Below are positions 13,596 through 18,244 of a stretch of DNA of 20,211 nt, piece after piece (position 1 is the stretch's first letter; the number at the start of each line of letters is the position of its first letter). This DNA is from a virus: the IMG/VR virus record IMGVR_UViG_3300042292_000214, positions 1 to 20,211 of that record; one strand, written 5' to 3'. Both the position numbers and the translations under genes were made by a program. The notes under the pieces were generated by a model. It saw only the letters and a program-made list of their open reading frames with translations, was not told the DNA's origin and did no database searches.

Positions 13596-13784
13596 ATGAG
13601 TACACGAGTCGTTATGCCGACCCTGGTGCAAAGCGGTGACACAGTTGTCATTGGCGATCATCGCTGGCTGGTTAAATCCGTGTCCGAACCTGACTACGCT
13701 GGCTTCGTTGATGCATCAATGGTTGATGCAGAGGGTCGCGAGAAATGGTCATGCTTCTACGATGCGGTTACAATCGAGGTGTGA
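13596..13784 (+). CDS. 62-residue hypothetical protein, beta-barrel-like
   Basis: Starts MSTRVVMPTLVQSGDTVVIG at ATG 13596 behind TTGGAGG; the longer in-frame start at 13446 is inside the initiator gene. The alternating pattern (GDTVVIGDHRWLVKSVSEPD, then FVDASMVDAEGR) suggests a small SH3- or KOW-like beta barrel. Its stop overlaps the GTG start of the RusA gene. No function is recognised; it may accompany replication or the resolvase. Confidence 0.55.
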   Translation: MSTRVVMPTLVQSGDTVVIGDHRWLVKSVSEPDYAGFVDASMVDAEGREKWSCFYDAVTIEV

Positions 13785-14152
13785 TTAGTTTCAGAGTCGA
13801 TGGAATTCCTGTTCCGCAAGGATCAATGCGTGTGTACAACGGTCATGTTGTTCACAACAAGGGAGCCGAGTTAGCGGTTTGGCGATCGGCAATTGCGATT
13901 GAGGCACGCCGCGCTGGATGCACCCCTGAACCTGGTCCAGTTAAGTTAGATTTATTATTCTCAATGCCAAAACCAAAAACGGTGAAACGATTACATCCAA
14001 CCGTTGCTCCTGATCTTGATAAGTTGATCCGAGCCGTTCTCGACTCGATGACCGCGATCGCGTATTTAGATGACGGCCAGGTTACCGAAATCAACGCTAC
14101 AAAGATCTACGGCGTGGCCCCATTCCTGGAAGTTGGGCTTTGGCGGTCCTAA
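13781..14152 (+). CDS. rusA: RusA-family Holliday junction resolvase
   Basis: A 123-residue protein with the RusA pattern: N-terminal VDGIPVPQGSMR, then HPTVAPD78LD80KLIRAVLDS and AYLD97D98GQVTEI. Asp residues 78, 80, 97 and 98 correspond to the metal-binding acidic residues of the family, which cleaves four-way DNA junctions as a homodimer. Length matches the family (~120). It likely resolves recombination or replication intermediates made by the annealing and nuclease proteins of this operon before packaging. The start is GTG 13781, overlapping the previous stop as GTGA; an upstream ATG at 13745 would lie inside the preceding gene. It ends the operon, with a 143-bp control region behind it. 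Confidence 0.85.
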   Translation: MISFRVDGIPVPQGSMRVYNGHVVHNKGAELAVWRSAIAIEARRAGCTPEPGPVKLDLLFSMPKPKTVKRLHPTVAPDLDKLIRAVLDSMTAIAYLDDGQVTEINATKIYGVAPFLEVGLWRS

Positions 14153-14161
14153 TTGTCCGAA

Positions 14162-14170
14162 TGTGGATAA
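14162..14170 (-). promoter_or_regulatory. perfect DnaA-box-like 9-mer
   Basis: TGTGGATAA on the plus strand is the reverse complement of TTATCCACA, the consensus DnaA box. It lies in the gap after rusA, just upstream of the A-rich promoter-like block. A single 9-mer can occur by chance, so the support is modest. A second actinobacterial-type box, TTGTCCACA, lies at 9030-9038. Confidence 0.3.
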
Positions 14171-14190
14171 AACTCACAGGATTACACGCG

Positions 14191-14226
14191 TAAAAATAGT
14201 CAAAATAAGTGCCACAAATACTTCCA
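14191..14226 (+). promoter_or_regulatory. A-rich promoter-like block upstream of leader copy 2
   Basis: TAAAAATAGT, CAAAATAAGTG and CACAAATACTTCCA follow each other and match a block at 15595-15629 at most positions (shared AAAATAGT, AAATAAGTG, AAATACTT). The end of AAATACTT is exactly 22 nt before AAGGTATG in both places, and both blocks follow an ACACGCGT. The fixed spacing suggests a promoter whose transcripts start just before the leader element. It does not resemble a classic TTGACA/TATAAT promoter. Confidence 0.55.
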
Positions 14227-14245
14227 TTTGCCGCCGATCCATGGC

Positions 14246-14289
14246 AAGGTATGTCTCAACAGGGCGAAAGCCCCCAAGAGAAAGAAGGC
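14246..14289 (+). promoter_or_regulatory. repeated start-associated leader element, copy 2
   Basis: AAGGTATG (14246-14253), hairpin GGGC-GAAA-GCCC (14262-14273) followed by CC, then GAGAAAGAAGGC ending at 14289, six bases before GTG 14296. TCTC (14254-14257) can pair with GAGA (14278-14281), extending the hairpin and covering part of the ribosome-binding site. The ATG inside the element is in frame with the gene and would add 15 residues (MSQQGESPQEKEGKK). Confidence 0.7.
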
Positions 14290-14295
14290 AAGAAA

Positions 14296-14526
14296 GTGAC
14301 TGAACAAGGAACACTAGGATTACCTAGAAGTTTCTACCCTGCTGCGAACGGTGGAAAATATCACCAGGCAAATAAGGTAGTGCCAAACGCACTGTGCAAC
14401 GGATCAATCTTATTAGACACAGCAGAAACTCCAATTTCATACGATGCAACAACCTTATTCACAAAGGTGCATCCGATTGTTTGCCGCAAGTGTTTAACCA
14501 AGGCAACAGGAAGAGTGGCGATCTAA
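14296..14526 (+). CDS. 76-residue hypothetical protein behind leader copy 2
   Basis: Chosen start GTG 14296, immediately after the GAAAGAAGGC ribosome-binding site of the leader; ATG 14251 inside the leader and ATG 14209 are in-frame alternatives. The product begins VTEQGTLGLPRSFYPAANGG and has three Cys, one single (ALCNGS) and one pair (VCRKCL), which could bind metal with a His (KVHPIVC). No family is recognised. It is the first gene of an accessory operon and its stop overlaps the next start (TAATG). Confidence 0.55.
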   Translation: MTEQGTLGLPRSFYPAANGGKYHQANKVVPNALCNGSILLDTAETPISYDATTLFTKVHPIVCRKCLTKATGRVAI

Positions 14527-14813
14527 TGACAAAATATTACAAGGCAGAATTTGACGGCAAGATCATTGTGCGCAGCAGCGCCAACCGCGAGTTTCCATAC
14601 GCAGTTATCTTTGGCGACCATTGGATCACATCAGGTTACGCATCCTTTTGCGGATCGCTAGAGGCGGCGCAGAAAACATACGAAAGTTACACAAAGAAGT
14701 ATTTTGATACTTACTTCATGATTGTTTACACCAAAGAGATCAGCGAGGCTGAGTTCAAAACCATCAAGGCAAAACTTGATGCAATCAAAAAGCAACTGGT
14801 GGAGGCAAACTAA
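14526..14813 (+). CDS. 95-residue hypothetical protein
   Basis: ATG 14526 overlaps the previous stop (TAATG); the longer in-frame start at 14394 is inside the previous gene. The protein has a beta-rich N-terminal half (YYKAEFDGKIIVRSSANREF; YAVIFGDHWITSGYASF) and a helical Lys-rich C-terminus (FKTIKAKLDAIKKQLVEAN). It looks like a small soluble alpha/beta protein. No family is recognised. The stop overlaps the next start (TAATG). Confidence 0.55.
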   Translation: MTKYYKAEFDGKIIVRSSANREFPYAVIFGDHWITSGYASFCGSLEAAQKTYESYTKKYFDTYFMIVYTKEISEAEFKTIKAKLDAIKKQLVEAN

Positions 14814-15148
14814 TGCACGCAATAAGAATGACCAACAAGGTCTACCAAGAATTCACTCCGCTGCGGGAGTCCTGCGCAAACAACTCCGAGGATGATCATT
14901 GGGATGGTTTGTGGACCGCAATGGAAAATGCAACGCCTGTTCACAAAGGCCACCGCTCGCCCAAGATTGTGCAACTGACTGATCAGCAAGTGGAAAGATT
15001 TATGCACGCTCTTGAAACGCAAATTGAGTACATGCTGTTTGTGCAACTGGATCAGGCTTTGAAGGATGGCTGCCGCAAGTCGGCCAACGAGATCCATTAC
15101 ATCGCTCGGCAGATGAAACAACTGATGGCAACCTTGGAGGCAAAGTAA
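14813..15148 (+). CDS. 111-residue hypothetical helical protein
   Basis: Starts MHAIRMTNKVYQEFTPLRES at a TAATG overlap. The first half has an acidic/aromatic segment (SEDDHWDGLWTAMENATP). The second half is strongly helical (QLTDQQVERFMHALETQIEY and ANEIHYIARQMKQLMATLEA). No membrane segment or catalytic motif is visible, and no family is recognised. GGAGG in its 3' end (15135-15139) serves the next gene. Confidence 0.55.
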   Translation: MHAIRMTNKVYQEFTPLRESCANNSEDDHWDGLWTAMENATPVHKGHRSPKIVQLTDQQVERFMHALETQIEYMLFVQLDQALKDGCRKSANEIHYIARQMKQLMATLEAK

Positions 15149-15352
15149 ATGAAACGATGCTGCGACCTGATTTACTGGAAGCACGAGGATGGCTGGGATG
15201 TTTACCACCGATCCGAATGCCAGCCGATCAACGGAACCTGGGTCCCTGACTGGTTCGACAACTTTGTGATCGAGGATGCGCCAACCAAGGCTGCGGCCAA
15301 GGCGGAGATTGCCAGCCGACACATCTTGGGAATGTGCCTGGTGACTTCATGA
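15149..15352 (+). CDS. 67-residue hypothetical protein
   Basis: Begins directly after the previous stop (TAA then ATG) with TTGGAGG about 9 nt upstream. The sequence is rich in Trp, Asp and Cys (MKRCCDLIYWKHEDGWDVYH) and continues as a helix rich in Ala/Lys (EDAPTKAAAKAEIASRHI). It might be a compact beta-alpha protein. No family is recognised. The stop overlaps the next small gene (ATGA). Confidence 0.55.
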   Translation: MKRCCDLIYWKHEDGWDVYHRSECQPINGTWVPDWFDNFVIEDAPTKAAAKAEIASRHILGMCLVTS

Positions 15353-15447
15353 AATGCACGGAATGCGGCCGATCCTTTTATTGGAATTACCAGGCGGCGG
15401 GTTATAGCAAACCGATCTGCTTCAACTGCGCCGAGGGAAAGGACTAG
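15349..15447 (+). CDS. 32-residue zinc-ribbon microprotein
   Basis: A tiny frame coupled to the previous gene by ATGA. It encodes MKCTECGRSFYWNYQ, a short middle (AAGYSKP) and ICFNCAEGKD: two CxxC pairs separated by 17 residues, the layout of a minimal zinc ribbon. The whole protein is little more than the metal site. Such zinc knuckles in phages can bind nucleic acid or a host protein; the target is unknown. It ends the accessory operon and is followed by a 250-bp non-coding gap. Confidence 0.6.
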   Translation: MKCTECGRSFYWNYQAAGYSKPICFNCAEGKD

Positions 15448-15594
15448 GCCGTGTGTGCCTTTGTGCGGGGCGGCATAAAGCCTGGGGCCGTTACCCCTAC
15501 CCCTGGTCCGTTCGAGGCTGTGTCGGCCTCGTGTGGCCTCGGTAAATCCGAACAAGTGTTCTAATCCTGGCCCGACACGCGTGAAAAATAAATA
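15448..15594. other. GC-rich intergenic segment with possible hairpins
   Basis: This is the larger part of the longest non-coding gap (15448-15697). The first ~110 bp are clearly richer in G+C than the flanks and hold local inverted repeats: GAGGC-TGTGTCG-GCCTC (15515-15531) and GGGG-CCGTTA-CCCC (15484-15497), plus a repeated GGCCTCG. No terminator T-run follows and no tRNA cloverleaf was found. A 37-codon frame from GTG 15451 to TAA 15564 exists but lacks supporting evidence. It could be a small RNA, a transcription stop or a protein-binding site. Confidence 0.4.
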
Positions 15595-15629
15595 AAAAAT
15601 AGTAGAAATAAGTGGCATAAATACTTGCA
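15595..15629 (+). promoter_or_regulatory. A-rich promoter-like block upstream of leader copy 3
   Basis: AAAAATAGTAG, AAATAAGTGG and CATAAATACTTGCA match the block at 14191-14226, again with the AAATACTT end exactly 22 nt before AAGGTATG. It is preceded by ACACGCGT (15575-15582) and a run of A/T (AAAAATAAATAAAAAAT). The base sequence between block and leader is not conserved, only its length, which fits promoter geometry. Confidence 0.55.
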
Positions 15630-15648
15630 CTAACTTTGAATTTACGGG

Positions 15649-15692
15649 AAGGTATGTCTCACCAGGGCGAAAGCCCCCAAACGAAAGAAGGC
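15649..15692 (+). promoter_or_regulatory. repeated start-associated leader element, copy 3
   Basis: AAGGTATG (15649-15656), hairpin GGGC-GAAA-GCCC (15665-15676) followed by CC, then GAAAGAAGGC ending at 15692, five bases before ATG 15698. The ATG within the element opens a separate 15-codon frame (MSHQGESPQTKEGAK) whose TGA overlaps the gene's ATG as ATGA, so here it would be a short upstream frame rather than an N-terminal extension. Confidence 0.7.
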
Positions 15693-15697
15693 GCAAA

Positions 15698-16000
15698 ATG
15701 AACACAGCAACAGAAAGCAAGATTGTAAACGCGGTAGTTGAAATCGCAATGAGTGGCGAGATTGATGTTCCCCAAGACAACGACTTCGGCGGAGCGGATC
15801 TTTGGAAGCCAGGGCAACTTGGAGTCAAAATTATTAGCGGAAGCGGCGACCGTTATGTTGCAGAGGGAGTTCGCATTGCGATCGATGACAACCAAATCAA
15901 CCTTTACAAGTTTGAGCGCTCAGGCCTTAGCCGCACAATCAAGATGAGCGACACTTGCAGCGAGGCTTTTCTAATTGCAGCAATTCAAGAATTACTTTAA
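15698..16000 (+). CDS. 100-residue hypothetical protein behind leader copy 3
   Basis: Starts MNTATESKIVNAVVEIAMSG, followed by acidic DVPQDNDFGG and a beta-rich part (GVKIISGSGDRYVAEGVRIA). It ends with a helix (SEAFLIAAIQELL). It has no membrane segment and no recognised motif. The ribosome-binding site lies in the leader element. It heads the second accessory operon of tiny genes; a 23-nt gap with GGAGGC separates it from the next gene. Confidence 0.6.
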   Translation: MNTATESKIVNAVVEIAMSGEIDVPQDNDFGGADLWKPGQLGVKIISGSGDRYVAEGVRIAIDDNQINLYKFERSGLSRTIKMSDTCSEAFLIAAIQELL

Positions 16001-16023
16001 GAGACGGAAGCGGAGGCAAACTA

Positions 16024-16161
16024 ATGAACGAATGTCCAATGTGTGGGCGCACAACCAAAACCCTGGTGGGCCGTTGGTATAAATACGACAACGGCGAGCA
16101 AATAATTACCTGGGTTTGTATTCCTTGCGCTGATCTACATGCAAGCCTGGTAAATAAATGA
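16024..16161 (+). CDS. 45-residue zinc-ribbon protein
   Basis: Starts MNECPMCGRTTKTLVGRWYK at ATG 16024 (GGAGG 9 nt upstream); the in-frame start at 15955 is inside the previous gene. It has two CxxC pairs, CPMC (residues 4-7) and CIPC (~32-35), spaced as in zinc ribbons with a beta hairpin between. No further domain. Probably a nucleic-acid or protein-binding zinc knuckle. The stop overlaps the next start (ATGA). Confidence 0.65.
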   Translation: MNECPMCGRTTKTLVGRWYKYDNGEQIITWVCIPCADLHASLVNK

Positions 16162-16436
16162 GCGAAATCAAACTGCACATGATCGAGGAGGACTTTGAGA
16201 ACCTGGTCCATACCTCGATGCCCTGGGGCGGCCATTGGATCGAGCAGATTAATCGCTTTGATCCAGCCCCGATGCTTCATTGGCGCTATGCCTACTGGGT
16301 CGACAACTTTATGGCGGTACTTCTTTGCCGCGCATATTTGACCACGCAAAACTGCGAAACGCAGACCGTTTGGGATAGAGCCTTCAATTGCTATTTGATC
16401 CTAACCAACTACGAAACAAGAACCTGGAGGTCGTGA
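16158..16436 (+). CDS. 92-residue hypothetical protein rich in Trp
   Basis: Starts MSEIKLHMIEEDFENLVHTS, coupled to the previous gene by ATGA. It contains many Trp and Tyr residues (PWGGHWIEQINRF; MLHWRYAYWVDNFMAVLLCR) and looks like a small helical protein. FMAVLLCRAYL is hydrophobic but too short to be a confident membrane helix. No family is recognised. CTGGAGG near its end serves the next gene, whose ATG overlaps its stop (TGATG). Confidence 0.55.
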   Translation: MSEIKLHMIEEDFENLVHTSMPWGGHWIEQINRFDPAPMLHWRYAYWVDNFMAVLLCRAYLTTQNCETQTVWDRAFNCYLILTNYETRTWRS

Positions 16437-16639
16437 TGCATAAATTCAAAGTAGAGATTGAGATCAATTATGACGGCTTGATCGGCGAGGAACGCACCGA
16501 CCTGCCAATGTCTAAATCGCACAAAAATGCCCTGATGCGGCAAGCCGTGTGGCTACAAGTGGCCGATGCCATGGCATCCTATGGATTAACAACGACCGTC
16601 AAATCGGTGGTCTTTGCGAGAGGGAAGGAAGACAAATGA
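16436..16639 (+). CDS. 67-residue hypothetical protein
   Basis: ATG 16436 overlaps the previous stop (TGATG), with TGGAGG 8 nt upstream; the in-frame start at 16388 is within the previous gene. The product begins MHKFKVEIEINYDGLIGEER and continues with a helix (NALMRQAVWLQVADAMASYG) and a final strand (TTTVKSVVFARGKEDK), a beta-alpha-beta layout. No family is recognised. The stop overlaps the next start (ATGA). Confidence 0.55.
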   Translation: MHKFKVEIEINYDGLIGEERTDLPMSKSHKNALMRQAVWLQVADAMASYGLTTTVKSVVFARGKEDK

Positions 16640-16818
16640 ACAACGCACCTGTTTATCGCCGCCGTAGGTTTGTGGCGTTTGTGTTGATACCAGCGGTTGT
16701 TCTTGGACTGTTGATCGCATACGCAACCCGCGATCTTTGCTATGTCGGGGCCGAACACGGCAACGCACTTGGCTACGGATCGTGCAGCGCCATGATTGAT
16801 CGGGTGGTGGGCAAATGA
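16636..16818 (+). CDS. 60-residue single-pass membrane protein
   Basis: ATG 16636 overlaps the previous stop (ATGA); the longer in-frame start at 16549 lies in the previous gene. After a basic N-terminus (NNAPVYRRRR) comes one hydrophobic helix at residues ~11-29 (FVAFVLIPAVVLGLLIAYAT), then a short outer segment with two Cys (DLCYVGAEHGN; GSCSAM) that may form a disulfide. The positive-inside pattern puts the N-terminus in the cytoplasm. A small phage membrane protein far from the lysis cassette could act in exclusion or host takeover; no family is recognised. Confidence 0.6.
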   Translation: MNNAPVYRRRRFVAFVLIPAVVLGLLIAYATRDLCYVGAEHGNALGYGSCSAMIDRVVGK

Positions 16819-17042
16819 GTCCAGGGTTCAGCATGATGGGATCGGGCATTTACTCGGTCGAGGTTGATCGCGAGATTGTTTGCGCAGAAAGATGCTCAAC
16901 TTGCGATGAGGAAGGTAAGACTTGCGATGCGGTTTGGGAGGAGACTCTTTCAACCGATGATTGGGGCAATATCGACAACGATGTGGAATGCGCAAAATGC
17001 GGTCATACGATAAATTACACGGAGGAGAGGCATTATGACTGA
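16815..17042 (+). CDS. 75-residue Cys-rich hypothetical protein
   Basis: Coupled to the previous gene by ATGA. It starts MSPGFSMMGSGIYSVEVDRE and has six Cys: VCAERCSTC, then KTC, and ECAKCG near the end. The CxxC pairs (residues ~27-30 and ~60-63) suggest a zinc site of treble-clef or ribbon type. The remainder is acidic (EETLSTDDWGNIDNDVE). It is one of several tiny Cys-rich products in this region. No family is recognised. The stop region overlaps the next start by 8 nt. Confidence 0.55.
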   Translation: MSPGFSMMGSGIYSVEVDREIVCAERCSTCDEEGKTCDAVWEETLSTDDWGNIDNDVECAKCGHTINYTEERHYD

Positions 17043-17256
17043 AGGCAATCTGTACATGATCCAGGTAGTTGAGGATGGATCGGTAACCTTTTCACGCAAA
17101 TACGACAACGCGATTGAGGCAGTCCACGATTACGACCGCTTTGTGGACTTTGGACACGCTAAGTGGCAGCGCGAGATTGTATTGGTTGAGCCAAGCGGCA
17201 AGGCCCACGGCAAATCTTTTGATGGGCCGCTGACTCGAGCATTACAGGTAAAATAA
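17035..17256 (+). CDS. 73-residue hypothetical protein
   Basis: Starts MTEGNLYMIQVVEDGSVTFS with GGAGAGG about 7 nt upstream. It has a beta-alpha-beta-like order: strand (MIQVVEDGSVTFSRKY), helix (NAIEAVHDYDRFVDFGHA), strand (REIVLVEPSGKAHGKSF). No family is recognised. It is the last gene of the tight cluster; a 34-bp gap without an evident terminator follows. Confidence 0.55.
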   Translation: MTEGNLYMIQVVEDGSVTFSRKYDNAIEAVHDYDRFVDFGHAKWQREIVLVEPSGKAHGKSFDGPLTRALQVK

Positions 17257-17290
17257 TCCCGACCCATTCCCGAACCGAGAGGAACTGAAA

Positions 17291-17380
17291 ATGGATCAGA
17301 TGCTAAACCGCTGCGCGTATGGTGCGTGGCATTATGGAGAACAACTCTGCGAAGTCTGTCGAAAGGGGCAGAAGGAATAG
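17291..17380 (+). CDS. 29-residue Cys-rich microprotein
   Basis: A frame starting MDQMLNRCAYGAWHYGEQLC and ending EVCRKGQKE. GAGAGGAACTGAAA upstream gives a well-placed ribosome-binding site. Cys8, His14, Cys20 and Cys23 could form a small zinc site (C-x5-H-x5-C-x2-C). No overlap with neighbours confirms it, so support is weaker than for the coupled small genes. It could be a cotranscribed companion of the transglycosylase gene. Confidence 0.4.
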   Translation: MDQMLNRCAYGAWHYGEQLCEVCRKGQKE

Positions 17381-17389
17381 TCCGTTAAG

Positions 17390-17821
17390 TTGGTAGCGCG
17401 AGTTCTCTTAGCAGCCGCTTTAGCGGTAGGACTCGTGGCAGCAGCACCAGCAGAAGCGCAAGCGCCGCATTTAACTCAGGCACAAAAGATTAAGATCATG
17501 TCGCCCAAGGCTTATGCAGCGATGAAAGTTGAGTCCAAGTGGCGCAACCCGAAGCGTGAATTCAAGTGTCTGCATGATTTGTGGATGAAAGAAAGCAACT
17601 GGCGGCCAAACGCCCACAACAAGTCCTCAGGGGCTTTTGGGATTGCTCAATTCTTGCCATCCACTTGGGGCAACTACAAGTTTCCCTTCAAGCCAAAGGA
17701 CCCGCAGATCCAAATTGATGCTGGCCTTCGGTACATTTACAAGCGCTATGGCACTCCCTGCAATGCCTGGGCCTTTTGGAAAAAGCAAGCAGGACCTGAT
17801 TTACACGGAGGTTGGTATTGA
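17390..17821 (+). CDS. secreted lytic transglycosylase
   Basis: A 143-residue protein. TTG 17390 gives a complete signal peptide (VARVLLAAALAVGLVAAAPA, cleavage near AEA-QA at residue ~23); no better start is seen. The mature domain has the lysozyme-like fold motifs of SLT/actinobacterial transglycosylases: DLWMKE68SNW with the catalytic Glu, then SSGAFGIAQFLPSTWG and a final GLRYIYKRYGTPCNAWAFW. It cleaves the glycan strands of peptidoglycan outside the membrane. Because it carries its own signal peptide it does not need a holin. It lies 10 kb from the CHAP endolysin, among early-type genes. Possible roles are wall remodelling or lysis from outside. The stop overlaps the next start (TGATG). 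Confidence 0.75.
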   Translation: MVARVLLAAALAVGLVAAAPAEAQAPHLTQAQKIKIMSPKAYAAMKVESKWRNPKREFKCLHDLWMKESNWRPNAHNKSSGAFGIAQFLPSTWGNYKFPFKPKDPQIQIDAGLRYIYKRYGTPCNAWAFWKKQAGPDLHGGWY

Positions 17822-17913
17822 TGAGTCTTGACTCCCCCTTTGGCCTTCCTTTGCGCGTTGATCATCCCAGCGTTGATCCCACCGAGTGGGAAGACGATGA
17901 GGATGACGATTAA
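17821..17913 (+). CDS. 30-residue acidic microprotein
   Basis: ATG 17821 overlaps the transglycosylase stop (TGATG), and the frame ends at TAA 17913 just inside the HNH gene. It encodes MSLDSPFGLPLRVDHPSVDP then TEWEDDEDDD, a highly acidic C-terminus. Its main support is the TGATG coupling and GGAGG upstream. It may be a real small protein or mainly a translational bridge to the HNH gene. Confidence 0.45.
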   Translation: MSLDSPFGLPLRVDHPSVDPTEWEDDEDDD

Positions 17914-18244
17914 ACAAGCGATCGTTGACCTAGTAATTCAGAGAGCGGGCGGCTACTGCGAGAAATGTGGCCGACCCGCTTCTGAGTCTATGGCGCTCCA
18001 CCACCGCAAACTGAAGTCTAGGGGCGGCAAAGACGCAGTCAGCAATCTGATGTATGTCCACCACGAATGCCACAACCTTGGAAGCGAGTCGATCCATCTG
18101 CGCCCTGCTTTTGCAGCAGACAAAGGATGGATGGTTGCTTCTTGGGATAAACCTGAAAACACGCCGATGCAATTACCTGACGGTCGCCTTGTAATATTAC
18201 AGAATGACGGTAAGATTACAGACCTAAAGGAAGGAACATTATGA
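17903..18244 (+). CDS. HNH endonuclease
   Basis: A 113-residue protein. Residues 1-14 are a helix (MTIKQAIVDLVIQR), then YCEKCG starts the zinc-bound HNH domain: ALHHRK, then a GGKDAVSNLMYV middle with the catalytic Asn, and HHECHN. The Cys residues (CEKC) plus the HNH core match the HNH superfamily. HLRPAFAADKGWMVASWDKP after the core is common in actinophage HNH proteins. It may nick or cut DNA as a homing or packaging-associated nuclease; its place before SSB suggests DNA metabolism. ATG 17903 has a better spaced GGGAAG than ATG 17897; the in-frame ATG at 17828 is improbable. The stop overlaps the SSB start (ATGA). Confidence 0.75.
   Translation: MTIKQAIVDLVIQRAGGYCEKCGRPASESMALHHRKLKSRGGKDAVSNLMYVHHECHNLGSESIHLRPAFAADKGWMVASWDKPENTPMQLPDGRLVILQNDGKITDLKEGTL

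Noticed and set aside
15451-15564. 37-codon frame starting at GTG in the GC-rich gap
   Set aside because: A weak purine stretch is the only translation signal, there is no coupling to a neighbour and the product has no recognisable feature; kept only as a note in the gap entry.
15505-15575. Possible tRNA because of GTTCGAGG and nearby G/C-rich arms
   Set aside because: The arms flanking the TTCGA do not pair as a T-stem, and no acceptor, D or anticodon arm could be placed on either strand.
15202-15828. A 208-codon open frame on the minus strand across the accessory genes and the GC-rich gap
   Set aside because: It runs antisense to several coupled plus-strand genes and both promoter/leader signals, has no ribosome-binding site or recognisable domain, and its composition looks like a shadow frame.
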